The notes beneath the pieces were generated by a model that did no database searches, was not told the DNA's origin, and was given only the letters and a program-made list of their open reading frames with translations. A stretch of DNA of 13,836 nucleotides from an uncultured Arcobacter sp. (GTDB taxonomy: Bacteria; Campylobacterota; Campylobacteria; Campylobacterales; Arcobacteraceae), in assembly GCA_937860115.1 (NCBI GenBank), contig CALMBI010000069.1:1-13836 (forward strand), written 5' to 3'. Within the stretch, counting starts at the first letter, position 1, and every line of letters starts with the position of its first letter. The position numbers and the translations under genes are program-made. Positions 1 to 7,327 of this stretch are shown piece by piece.

Positions 1-49
1 ACGAGATCGTTTCACGTGACTGGAGTTCAGACGTGTGCTCTTCCGATCT
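1..49. other. Illumina sequencing adapter (library artefact)
   Basis: Bases 1-7 (ACGAGAT) are the end of the P7 primer. Bases 8-15 (CGTTTCAC) occupy the i7 index position and, as I remember it, are the reverse complement of TruSeq index 19. Bases 16-49 are the standard indexed read-2 adapter, starting GTGACTGGAGTTC and ending CTCTTCCGATCT. This is synthetic DNA left on a read and carried into the contig end. The reading frame of the neighbouring membrane protein runs straight into it. Genomic sequence starts at about base 50, where the A may be native or from A-tailing. Confidence 0.98.
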
Positions 50-265
50 AAAAAATAAAAAGAGTGGTATCTTTAAAAAAAAGATATATTTAATAATTGT
101 TGCGATGAGATAACTTCTTTTTTCAAGTTCATATTGGAGTGATGCTGTTGAATGAAAATCCCATTTGTTTACTATCTGCACACTATACCAAAGCGCAATT
201 ACAAGAAAAGCTACAAATAGAAGATCAAGAAAAAGTATAATCTCAACGTTTGGATTTAAGAACAT
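50..265 (-). CDS. multi-pass membrane protein, 3'-truncated by adapter (ABC operon)
   Basis: I do not recognise the family. The frame opens at ATG 265 and stays open for 72 codons until the adapter begins, so only the N-terminus is present. A hydrophobic segment spans about residues 9-28, a polar stretch with W35 and the cluster ELEKR lies at about 30-50, and a second hydrophobic segment starts at about 54 and is still running at the cut. It begins 7 nt after the ATPase stop, and GAGG, which overlaps that TGA stop, sits 5 nt before the ATG, so it is very probably translated as the last visible member of the ABC operon. I infer a membrane partner of the transporter. The protein is too short for the substrate or fold to be judged. 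Confidence 0.72.
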
Positions 266-272
266 AGATACC

Positions 273-938
273 TCAAATTATTTTTCCACCTTTGATATCT
301 ATAATTCTATCAACAATATCATGATCAAAAAAAAGCGGATCATGGGAAGCTATGAGAATAGTTTTGTGAAGATTTTTAAGCAACTTAATATTTTCTATAA
401 ATTCAAGTGACAATTTTTCATCTAAATTTGCAGTTGGTTCATCTGCTAAAATAATAAGAGGATCATTGATCAATGCTCTAGCAATTGCTACTCTTTGTTG
501 CTCGCCACCTGAAAGTTTTTTCAATTCAATATTTCTTTTCGTTTCAAGTTGCAAAGTTCCTAAGAGTTGTTCCACTTTGTGAATAATCAAATCCTCTTTG
601 AGATTTTTTGGAATCAATGGAACGATAATATTGTCAAACACACTCAAATTTGGAATAAGATTATATTTTTGAAAGATAAACCCGATATTATGGAGCCTAT
701 ACGCTGAAGAAAAATCATCACTTAACTTAGAAACTCTCACATCATTGACAATCACTTCTCCACTTGTTGGTTTTGTCATATTTGCAATAATGGAAAGAAT
801 CGTACTTTTTCCACTTCCACTTGCACCTTTTAAAACAACAATTTCCCCTTGATTAATCTGCAAATCGATTCCATCAAGAGCGATAATCTCTTCATTGTGC
901 AAAGTGTATTTTTTTGTGATATTATGGAGTGTAATCAT
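273..938 (-). CDS. ABC transporter ATP-binding protein, LolD/MacB-like
   Basis: This is a cytoplasmic ATPase subunit that powers an FtsX-type permease. At 221 residues it has the usual length of the LolD/MacB/FtsE group. All key motifs are visible: Walker A GASGSGKS at 38-45, Q-loop around Q90, signature LSGGEQQR at 142-149, Walker B ending in DE at 166-167, and the switch His in ASHD (H199). It overlaps the permease gene by 4 nt (ATGA), with GAGG 7 nt before the ATG, which indicates translational coupling and a fixed partnership. This type usually drives mechanotransmission or lipoprotein/peptide extrusion at the periplasmic face rather than substrate import. The substrate cannot be read from the sequence. 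Catalytically it looks fully competent. Confidence 0.93.
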   Translation of the reverse strand: MITLHNITKKYTLHNEEIIALDGIDLQINQGEIVVLKGASGSGKSTILSIIANMTKPTSGEVIVNDVRVSKLSDDFSSAYRLHNIGFIFQKYNLIPNLSVFDNIIVPLIPKNLKEDLIIHKVEQLLGTLQLETKRNIELKKLSGGEQQRVAIARALINDPLIILADEPTANLDEKLSLEFIENIKLLKNLHKTILIASHDPLFFDHDIVDRIIDIKGGKII

Positions 939-2107
939 CGAAGTACCTCATCTGCTTCCCCAACTGCAACTCTCCAAGATGGAAAAATAGTTGCAGCGAT
1001 ATAAAGAGGGATTGCAATAAAAAAAACCATCGCTAAGAGTGAAAAATCAAGAGAAAATGGGATAGCAAATTCTGGTTTTAGATCACTTGATCCTAAAAAA
1101 AGATCCTTTAAAAGTGGAGCATGTAATATATATACATAGAAAAAAGAAAGAATAAATCCAAATAAATAACTAGCACTTGCAATAACAAAACTCTCATAAA
1201 ATTTCCATTTCAAAATATCATTTGTGCTCCACCCAACTGCTTTAAGGATCCCAATCTCTTTTTTTTCTTCACTATTGAGTCCACTACTCTTATCGTAAAT
1301 AATCATAAAAAATGAAGCCAATACTACAAGAAACAATCCAAGAAAAACTCCACTTTTATAAGAAAACATCTCTTCATAACTTCTTTTGAGTTCCTCTTGT
1401 GTGATCACTCTATAAGAGGGAAATAGGTTTTTTATTTTTGCTGCGATGGTCTCTATTTCTTCTTTTTTATCAACTTTCACTACAATATCTGTTGCCAGAT
1501 TCGGATCGATCCCAAAAATCTCATAGACAAGTTCTTTTGGCATCAAGATCACATCATTTGTCTCCAAAGTAGTATCCCTATCAAACTTCCCTACTATCGA
1601 TATTTTCTTAATCTCTCCAGTTGTCTTAATAAAATTGAAATACTCTGTATAATAACTTTGTGCTAGTATTTTTTTAACGCCACTTCCAACAACCATTCCA
1701 TGTTTCATCTGATCAAAATCATATTTTTTGGTAAAATCTTCGTGAAGATCTTTATACTGCTCTTCAAATTGATCGATCCCAATCAGGGTAAAATAACTAT
1801 TTTTATTTGCAAAATAATAATATCCCCACACTCTAGGGATAGCACTTGAGATCCCATTGATTTGCAAAAGTTCATCAACACTCTTTTGCTCTATGAGTAT
1901 CGTTCTTCCCCCTTGAAGATTTTGGATTGTGATCTGCGGTAAACTCTCAACTGTATCTAAAAGCTCTTTTTTTAGTCCATTGGAAATTTGGAAAATTGAT
2001 GAGAGTAAAAAAATCAATACAGTGAGTAAAACAACAATAAAAATATTTTTCGTTTTATTTCGCGAAAGTGAATTGATAGCAAATTCAATAAAATACAAAT
2101 TGATCAT
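935..2107 (-). CDS. FtsX/MacB-family ABC transporter permease
   Basis: This inner-membrane permease has the MacB/FtsX four-helix plan. Counting from the TTG at 2113, helix 1 is at about residues 24-43, a large periplasmic domain of about 210 residues follows (MacB_PCD type), and three further helices lie at about 255-273, 309-331 and 359-377. A cytoplasmic coupling segment EKKEIGILKAVGWS is at about 283-296, and the C-terminus WRVAVGEADEVLR is the family's usual ending. I prefer ATG 2107 (390 aa) as the start. The in-frame TTG at 2113 would add two residues and overlap the upstream stop. Neither has a strong Shine-Dalgarno, so translation probably depends on reinitiation after the small upstream gene. 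It pairs with the ATPase that follows by a 4-nt overlap. The substrate is unknown. Confidence 0.92.
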   Translation of the reverse strand: MINLYFIEFAINSLSRNKTKNIFIVVLLTVLIFLLSSIFQISNGLKKELLDTVESLPQITIQNLQGGRTILIEQKSVDELLQINGISSAIPRVWGYYYFANKNSYFTLIGIDQFEEQYKDLHEDFTKKYDFDQMKHGMVVGSGVKKILAQSYYTEYFNFIKTTGEIKKISIVGKFDRDTTLETNDVILMPKELVYEIFGIDPNLATDIVVKVDKKEEIETIAAKIKNLFPSYRVITQEELKRSYEEMFSYKSGVFLGLFLVVLASFFMIIYDKSSGLNSEEKKEIGILKAVGWSTNDILKWKFYESFVIASASYLFGFILSFFYVYILHAPLLKDLFLGSSDLKPEFAIPFSLDFSLLAMVFFIAIPLYIAATIFPSWRVAVGEADEVLR

Positions 2108-2109
2108 TT

Positions 2110-2379
2110 TCAATACACAAAACTCATTTTAGAATTTGTATGAAGCTCCCCATCATAAGGCAAAAGATCAAAACTATTTTGATATGATTTATGTCTTAAA
2201 AAGGTATCTGTTCCACCAAAAGCAATATTTGGAAGGGAGATAAGTTGAAGTTCATTATTTTTGATAATCTTGTTTTTTTGATTTTCATTTGACTCAGAAT
2301 TTAAATAGCTAATCTCTAGCATAAAAATAGCCATGAGAAAAAATGAGAAAAAAAATAATATTTTTGTTTTTGATTTCAT
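2110..2379 (-). CDS. small membrane-anchored periplasmic protein of the ABC operon
   Basis: I do not recognise the family. The 89-residue product starts with a basic tip (MKSKTK) and a strongly hydrophobic stretch at about residues 7-27. There is no lipobox Cys and no clear AXA cleavage site, so it is more likely anchored than secreted. The remaining roughly 60 residues are polar and should lie in the periplasm, with an NIAFGGTDTF segment and a His- and Tyr-containing tail. It is the first gene of the operon and ends 2 nt before the permease ATG, so an accessory subunit or substrate-binding role is a reasonable inference. The ATG lies only 6 nt downstream of an extended -10 box and has no Shine-Dalgarno, so the mRNA may be leaderless. 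Confidence 0.75.
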   Translation of the reverse strand: MKSKTKILFFFSFFLMAIFMLEISYLNSESNENQKNKIIKNNELQLISLPNIAFGGTDTFLRHKSYQNSFDLLPYDGELHTNSKMSFVY

Positions 2380-2382
2380 CGG

Positions 2383-2395
2383 CTGATTGTATCAG
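2383..2395 (-). promoter_or_regulatory. extended -10 promoter covered by 13-bp palindrome (candidate operator)
   Basis: On the minus strand the sequence CTGAT-ACA-ATCAG is a perfect palindrome with a 3-nt centre. It overlaps an extended -10, TG-A-TACAAT (2386-2394), which lies 6 nt before the ATG of the small membrane protein. No good -35 stands at 17 nt, which extended -10 promoters tolerate. A repressor bound here would block the promoter of the ABC operon directly. The regulator is unknown. Confidence 0.45.
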
Positions 2396-2413
2396 ATATT
2401 AGTTAATGGAGTG

Positions 2414-2610
2414 TTAAAGATTATTTTCTAAATCTTTAATCACTTCAATTGTTTTGATATTTGAATTTACTCTTGCTTTCATAGTATGCTTTTTAACATG
2501 CTTAGATAGAATTTTCTGATATTTTTTATAATTTCTAGAACCAATCTCAAATTCACACATTTTTTTTGTATTTTAATAATGTCACTTGGTATTAAGTTTG
2601 TTGATTCCAT
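2414..2610 (-). pseudogene. small basic protein gene broken at an A8 tract
   Basis: I do not recognise the product. From ATG 2610 a frame encodes MESTNLIPSDIIKIQKK and then, after a run of eight A (plus positions 2560-2567), leaves for a frame that ends at 2479. The other frame, from ATG 2560, gives 48 residues rich in Lys (MCEFEIGSRNYKKYQK...) to the TAA at 2414. One extra A in the tract would fuse both into a single 65-residue basic protein. This may be a phase-variable gene, a decayed gene, or a homopolymer error. A TATAAT box lies about 31 nt upstream. The next operon's promoter starts about 20 nt past the stop. Confidence 0.4.
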
Positions 2611-2641
2611 CACTTTTACTTTCCTATTTTATTTCATGTAA

Positions 2642-2647
2642 ATTATA
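2642..2647 (-). promoter_or_regulatory. candidate -10 box for the small broken gene
   Basis: TATAAT on the minus strand lies 31 nt before ATG 2610, in an A/T-rich gap after the trmA stop. The hexamer 17 nt upstream (ATATTA) is a poor -35. Campylobacterota housekeeping promoters often lack a clear -35, so the box is plausible but could be chance in such A/T-rich DNA. Confidence 0.35.
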
Positions 2648-2684
2648 CAATTTTAAAAACTAAATAATATTTAAACACTAATTG

Positions 2685-3812
2685 TTAACTCATTTTTTCT
2701 AAAATCACACCACTTTCTATGTGATAACTATATGCAAACTGATCAAAAAAAGCAAATTGTTTAATAGTGTGAGTTTTCGTAAGTTCATCTAAATCACGTT
2801 TTAATGTTTCTGGATTACATGATATATAAATTATCTGATCAAACTCACTAACTAACTTCCTAGTAGTATCATCAAGTCCAGCTCTTGGAGGATCTACAAA
2901 TATAGTAGAAAAGTTATACTCATCAAGCTTCACATTTTCTTGTTCCAATCTTCTAAAATTCCTCATACCAACTCTTGCTTCGACGAACTCTTCACTTGAC
3001 ATTCTTATAAATTTTATATTGTCAATATTATTTAAGTCACAGTTCATTTTTGCACTATTGATAGATGTTTTGCTTATCTCTGTGGCTAAAACTTTTTTAA
3101 ATTTTTTACTTAAAGGTATTGTAAAATTTCCACCACCACAATACAGCTCACACAAATCATCTTTTGCTTCGATATTTTCTAGAACCCACTCAATCATTTT
3201 TTGATTTACTTTTTGGTTTGGCTGAGTAAAACCACCCTCCTTGTATTTGAAGTTATATTTTGAATTTTTAACGGTTAATTGTTCAGTGATATAATCTTTA
3301 CTGAGGACCATTTTTTGTTTTCTACTTCGACCTATAATTTTAATTTGAAACAAGTTTTCTAATTTTCTAGCTTCATGTATCCACTCTTCCTTTAGCTCTG
3401 TATGATAAATCAAAGTTACTAATATATCATTTATTTGGCTTGTTAAAAATTCGATTGAAAATAATTTATAATTTAATATTTTATTTTGCCAGAGTTTCAA
3501 AAGTAGTTTTGGCATAAGATAAGCAATATTAATATTGACAATACTGCAACTTTTAATAGGTAAAATATTTTTGTTTATATCGTTCATAGCATAGTGAAGA
3601 GTAAAATTATTTTCTTCATCATAGAGTCTCCAGATACGAAACTCAGCTCTATTTCTAAAACCACCATCATCACTTTTTATGATATCAAATTTTCCATCAT
3701 AAAGCTGAAAAAATCTGTCTTGCTCTCTTGTCGTTTTATAACTTAATTGTTCTTCATATGAAATGCCCCCAAGAGAACATCCACCACATTTTCCAAAAAA
3801 TTCACATGTCAT
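2685..3812 (-). CDS. trmA: tRNA (uracil-5-)-methyltransferase TrmA
   Basis: TrmA makes 5-methyluridine at position 54 of the tRNA T-loop, using S-adenosylmethionine in the cytoplasm. The 375-residue length is close to E. coli TrmA (366). Visible motifs in order are FTQPN at 195-199, the SAM-binding loop LYCGGGNF at 223-230, DPPRAGL at 307-313, the catalytic nucleophile C332 in SCNP, and the proton-abstracting Glu E366 near the C-terminus. The N-terminus carries a CEFFGKCGGC cluster (Cys 3, 9 and 12); I cannot say whether it binds metal. It starts 2 nt after the stop of the pseudouridine synthase, so two RNA-modifying enzymes are co-transcribed. The paralogues RlmC/RlmD are the main alternatives, but no TRAM domain is present and the length favours TrmA. 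Confidence 0.92.
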   Translation of the reverse strand: MTCEFFGKCGGCSLGGISYEEQLSYKTTREQDRFFQLYDGKFDIIKSDDGGFRNRAEFRIWRLYDEENNFTLHYAMNDINKNILPIKSCSIVNINIAYLMPKLLLKLWQNKILNYKLFSIEFLTSQINDILVTLIYHTELKEEWIHEARKLENLFQIKIIGRSRKQKMVLSKDYITEQLTVKNSKYNFKYKEGGFTQPNQKVNQKMIEWVLENIEAKDDLCELYCGGGNFTIPLSKKFKKVLATEISKTSINSAKMNCDLNNIDNIKFIRMSSEEFVEARVGMRNFRRLEQENVKLDEYNFSTIFVDPPRAGLDDTTRKLVSEFDQIIYISCNPETLKRDLDELTKTHTIKQFAFFDQFAYSYHIESGVILEKMS

Positions 3813-3814
3813 AA

Positions 3815-4558
3815 CTAAAATCCAAAATGATAAAATTCTCTTGGTTCTCTTGCTTCAAACTCATACCCCAAAATTTTTGTGATTTTACTATGTAACATCA
3901 CTCTTTGGACTTGATTTGAAGGTTTTCCATATTGTAAATCTCCAATGATTGGAAACCCTGCATGTTGGAGATGAACTCTAATTTGATGAGTTCTTCCATT
4001 TTCTATAACCACTTTGATTTTGGATTTGTTTCCCTCCACCATATAAGGTTCCACCATAGTAAGTGCTGATTTTCCTTTAACTGGGTCTATTTTGCTTTTT
4101 GCAGTTTGCCCTTTGATTGTCAAAATTGGAAGATCTACCTTAAACTCATCTATCACTTTTCCTTCAACAATTGCAACATATTCTTTATAGACTTTATTAT
4201 CCATAAATTCTTTGATCGCTTTGCCTCTAAATTCATCATTTTTAGCCATGAGCATCACACCACTTGTCTCTTTGTCTAGTCGATTAAGAAGCTTCGCATG
4301 AGGAAACATCTCTTCAACTTCACTAGCACTAAGAAATGCTGGCTTATCAACTGCTAAAATATCATTGTCTTGAAAGATCACTTTAACAGGTGCAACATCT
4401 TTGATCTTAAATACACTTTTATCACTGATTTCACCTCGTGCAATCAGCACTTTTTTCCCTTGACAAGTGACTACACCTTTATCTATTAATTCTTTTGCTT
4501 TGCTATTTGAGATCCCCTCTTGGATCGCTAATAATTTATATGCTTTATCTGTTCCCAT
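3815..4558 (-). CDS. RluA-family RNA pseudouridine synthase with S4-like N-terminus
   Basis: This enzyme isomerises uridine to pseudouridine in rRNA or tRNA; the exact target cannot be told. At 247 residues it is shorter than E. coli RluD (about 326). Residues 1-50 look like an S4 RNA-binding domain (GISNSKAKELIDKGVV). The catalytic domain starts near 60 with ILAVDKP. It carries the catalytic Asp in NRLDKETSG (D95) and the conserved GRTHQIRVHLQHAGFPIIGD block from about 188. Its start overlaps the 3' end of waaA by 14 nt, so it is translationally linked. The same neighbour stands beside waaA in Helicobacter and Campylobacter (HP0956, Cj0708), which supports vertical inheritance. RluD-like and RluC-like specificity both remain possible. 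Confidence 0.9.
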   Translation of the reverse strand: MGTDKAYKLLAIQEGISNSKAKELIDKGVVTCQGKKVLIARGEISDKSVFKIKDVAPVKVIFQDNDILAVDKPAFLSASEVEEMFPHAKLLNRLDKETSGVMLMAKNDEFRGKAIKEFMDNKVYKEYVAIVEGKVIDEFKVDLPILTIKGQTAKSKIDPVKGKSALTMVEPYMVEGNKSKIKVVIENGRTHQIRVHLQHAGFPIIGDLQYGKPSNQVQRVMLHSKITKILGYEFEAREPREFYHFGF

Positions 4559-5702
4559 TTGATTCCTTTATCATTTGTATAATTGGTGAAATATCACCTT
4601 TTTGTCCTATCGAGCTTTTCTCTAAAAAATCTATTTTATCTAAATAACTTTGCAATTCACTAGGCTCGCACAAGTAATAATTATTTACACATTCAAAAAG
4701 TGATTTTTGGTTGAAGATCACTTTTCCACTTATGAGTTTAGATCCAAAAAATGCTGGCTCGATTGGATTATGCCCACCTGCTGTTTTTATAAATCCTCCA
4801 CCTAAAATCACTACATCACTGACTGAATAGATATTGTTGAGTTCCCCCATTTTATCTACCAATATAATATCACTCTCAAAATCCTCTTTCTGAGAAAATC
4901 TATGATAACGAAGCCCACTGTTTTTGTATTTTGAAGTGATCAGCTCCCAAACCTCATCAAATCTTTCTGGATGTCTTGGAACAATGACCAGTCGGCCTTG
5001 CTTTCTATCCCAGCTATTTAAAATCAGTTCCTCTTCACTTTTATGGGTACTTCCAGCTGTTATCAAAACTCCATCCGGTTTAGTATAGATTTTTGTCACT
5101 TTTGGCAAACTTGCTAGCTTAATATTTCCAATCACCTCTATATTTTTTCCGCCAAGCTCTTCAAGCCGTTTTTTATCAATATCTGTTTGGGCAAAAATTG
5201 TATCAATATGTTTAAATATATGTTGATAAAAAAACTTATATTTTTTGTATGTTAAATACGATTTATCATTTATTCTTGCATTGATCAACACCGTTTTGGA
5301 TCCTTTTTTAGAAGCAACTAAAAAAAGCATATACCAAAGTTCCGCCTCCATCACTAAAAGAATCTTTTGCCTTTTTATCCAAAATGGTAAAAAAATCTCA
5401 AAAGGAAGATATCGCACATTTTTGACAAATTTCATTCCTTCTTCGTATCCTGTATTTGTGATTACACTGAGATTGATATCATCTTGATCTAAACTTTCAA
5501 ATATTGGTTTAAGGGCTCTTGTTTCGCCCATTGAACAGCTATGTAACCAAATCTTATTTTCTTCAAAAGGGGGATTATTTTTTAAAAAAAATTTAGCTGG
5601 AATTGCATCTTTGTATTTTGGTGTTCTTGATTTTAAAAGTAAATAAGGAATTGCTAGAAGATAAAGAAGAAACGCTAAAAAAAAATAAATATATTTAAAC
5701 AT
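4545..5702 (-). CDS. waaA: 3-deoxy-D-manno-octulosonic acid (Kdo) transferase
   Basis: WaaA (KdtA, glycosyltransferase family 30) transfers Kdo from CMP-Kdo to the lipid A precursor at the cytoplasmic face of the inner membrane. The 385-residue product opens with a membrane anchor (about residues 2-22). Family motifs follow in order: WLHSCSMGE with the catalytic-base Glu, EAELWY (usually ETELWP), LINARINDKS, GNIKLASLP, AGSTHKSEEEL, VPRHPERF, MGELNNIY and GGGFIKTAGGHNPIEP. I chose ATG 5702 because GGAG stands 6 nt before it. An upstream in-frame TTG at 5765 would add 21 residues ahead of the anchor and has no ribosome site. It overlaps the pseudouridine synthase by 14 nt and shows that the organism makes Kdo-lipid A. 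Confidence 0.94.
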   Translation of the reverse strand: MFKYIYFFLAFLLYLLAIPYLLLKSRTPKYKDAIPAKFFLKNNPPFEENKIWLHSCSMGETRALKPIFESLDQDDINLSVITNTGYEEGMKFVKNVRYLPFEIFLPFWIKRQKILLVMEAELWYMLFLVASKKGSKTVLINARINDKSYLTYKKYKFFYQHIFKHIDTIFAQTDIDKKRLEELGGKNIEVIGNIKLASLPKVTKIYTKPDGVLITAGSTHKSEEELILNSWDRKQGRLVIVPRHPERFDEVWELITSKYKNSGLRYHRFSQKEDFESDIILVDKMGELNNIYSVSDVVILGGGFIKTAGGHNPIEPAFFGSKLISGKVIFNQKSLFECVNNYYLCEPSELQSYLDKIDFLEKSSIGQKGDISPIIQMIKESNGNR

Positions 5703-5768
5703 AGTATTCTCCAAAATCAAAAACCTACAACGAAGAAGAAAAAGTGGAATTTTTGAAATAGACAAAGA

Positions 5769-5829
5769 AAAGAATTATTTTTATGAGAGAGTTTACACGA
5801 GGTAAATGACCGATTAAAAATAATTCTTT
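5769..5829 (-). other. large AU-rich hairpin between flgZ and waaA
   Basis: A perfect 15-bp inverted repeat (AAAGAATTATTTTTA at 5769-5783, its complement at 5815-5829) encloses a 31-nt loop. The loop holds a second small stem TTTAC/GTAAA (5792-5796 and 5802-5806). Only one G-C pair is in the long stem and no clean U-tract follows on the minus strand, so it is not a classical intrinsic terminator. It may be an mRNA-stability or attenuation element in the operon, or the remains of a small inverted-repeat element. Confidence 0.55.
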
Positions 5830-5857
5830 GATACAGTATATTTTAAAAAGTACTTTT

Positions 5858-6574
5858 TTATTCTTCTGTTGCAGTTTCTTTGTAGATGATTCTCCCACAA
5901 TGAGGACAAGTAAAAATCTCTTCAGTTACTAAGAAATCACTATAAGCTCTATTTGTAAGCTTCATATGACATCCATAACAAGCTTGATTTTTAATAGGAG
6001 CAACTGCACTATTCCCAGCCCATCTTTTAATTTTTTCATAAAATGATAAAACTTTACCATCGATTTTTTCTACAAGTTCAGATTTCTCTTTGTAAACTTC
6101 TTCTCTTTTTGCTTCTAAGTCTTCAATATTTTTTGAAATTGCACTTCTAAGCTCTTCTACATCAGCTTCTTCAGTAGCAAGTTCAGCTTTTAACGTTTCA
6201 AGTGTAGCCTCTTTTGAAGATGTGATCTCGTCAAGTCTAACTATCTCATTGTTAGCAAATGCGATCTGCTCTTTTGTGATCTCTTCTTCTAATTGAAGTG
6301 CTTTTGCTTCTTTTTCATTTTTAACTACATCATATTTTGCATTGATCTCTTTGATTCTATCTGCTAATTCTTTGAGATGGATATCATTTTTGATTCTTTT
6401 ATTTTTTGCTTCATCTATTTCATTATAAAGTTTGTTAATTTTGTCATTTAATTCTTCTACAGTTTTTAAAAAAACTTTTAATTTGTCATTTTGCCCTTTT
6501 ATTTGTGGTTCAAATCCTACGATCTCTTTATCAAATTTTGATAGTTTAACTAACTGCTCTAAATGTTTATTCAC
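5858..6574 (-). CDS. flgZ: C4 zinc-ribbon coiled-coil protein, FlgZ/HP0958-like
   Basis: The 238-residue protein is a long coiled coil (about residues 5-180, mostly Glu/Lys heptads) followed by a zinc ribbon with Cys pairs C199-x2-C202 and C223-x2-C226. This matches the C4 zinc-ribbon family of H. pylori HP0958 (FlgZ), reported to bind the sigma-54 factor RpoN and flaA mRNA and to be needed for flagella. The order glyQ, Nif3-like, this gene, waaA is the same as in Helicobacter (HP0960-HP0957), which makes orthology likely. It starts at GTG 6574 with AAGGA 6 nt upstream and follows the Nif3-like stop by 14 nt. The FlgZ function here is inferred from family and context. Other members of the wider family have no known flagellar role. 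Confidence 0.85.
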   Translation of the reverse strand: MNKHLEQLVKLSKFDKEIVGFEPQIKGQNDKLKVFLKTVEELNDKINKLYNEIDEAKNKRIKNDIHLKELADRIKEINAKYDVVKNEKEAKALQLEEEITKEQIAFANNEIVRLDEITSSKEATLETLKAELATEEADVEELRSAISKNIEDLEAKREEVYKEKSELVEKIDGKVLSFYEKIKRWAGNSAVAPIKNQACYGCHMKLTNRAYSDFLVTEEIFTCPHCGRIIYKETATEE

Positions 6575-6588
6575 TCGTTTTCCTTTTT

Positions 6589-7326
6589 TTATTTGTATTC
6601 AAATGGGTTTTGATTTTGACCGATTATAGCCAATATTTTATTTTTTTTCAAATATTTTTCTAAAATAGCGTAAACCACAGTATTAAAATGAACTTCACTT
6701 TCATAATGTCCAATATCAATTAATGAGATATTTTTCATTTTTGCTTCCATTGCATCATGATATTTGATATCACCTGTAAGAAAAACATCTGTTTTAACTT
6801 GGGGTAAAAGTGACATACCACTTCCAGTTGTGAGTGAAAATGAACTAATAGTCTCCTGACATTTGACAACTTTTTTATACTCCAATCCAAGCTTCTCTTG
6901 AATCATTTTATAAAAATCATCAAATGAAGTTGGAGCAATTTTCCCACTCAATAGAAAATCATCTTCATTTACAACTTCAAATCCTAAAACCTTCTCCATC
7001 ACATAACGATTGAGGTGCGTTTTATCAATATTTGTATGCATTGAGATAAGTTTGAGATCTTTTTTAATCATTATAGGAAGAAGTTTAGTCGCGTAACTGT
7101 CAAAATTTATTTTTTTAAGTCCACTAAAAATAAGTGGATGATGAGTAATAATCAGTGCACCATTCTCAAGACTCTCCAAAAACTCTAAGTCAAGGTCAAG
7201 TGTTATAGCTAAATTATTAAACTCATCTTCCATATTTCCTAAGATAAGTCCACTATTATCCCAAGATTCTTGAAGAGAAAATGGTGAAAGTGCATTTAAA
7301 AAATCATAAATCTCTTTGATTTTCAC
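6589..7326 (-). CDS. Nif3-like dinuclear metal centre hexameric protein
   Basis: This is a member of the Nif3/YbgI (DUF34) family, cytoplasmic proteins that form toroids and bind two metal ions. Databases often name them GTP cyclohydrolase I type 2 homologues, but the cellular role is not settled. The 245 residues carry the expected metal ligands: the HH pair in THHPLIFSG (H62, H63), MHTNID (H97, D101), and the C-terminal IGHYESE (H207, E209). The conserved opening ESWDNSGL is at about 20-27. The start is GTG 7326, one nt after the glyQ stop, so translation must be coupled to glyQ. The same gene follows glyQ in Helicobacter and Campylobacter. No residue of the centre appears to be missing. 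Confidence 0.92.
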   Translation of the reverse strand: MKIKEIYDFLNALSPFSLQESWDNSGLILGNMEDEFNNLAITLDLDLEFLESLENGALIITHHPLIFSGLKKINFDSYATKLLPIMIKKDLKLISMHTNIDKTHLNRYVMEKVLGFEVVNEDDFLLSGKIAPTSFDDFYKMIQEKLGLEYKKVVKCQETISSFSLTTGSGMSLLPQVKTDVFLTGDIKYHDAMEAKMKNISLIDIGHYESEVHFNTVVYAILEKYLKKNKILAIIGQNQNPFEYK

Positions 7327-7327
7327 T

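Noticed and set aside
165..410. Plus-strand frame across the ATPase 3' end
   Set aside because: It overlaps two coupled minus-strand genes and shows no protein-like pattern.
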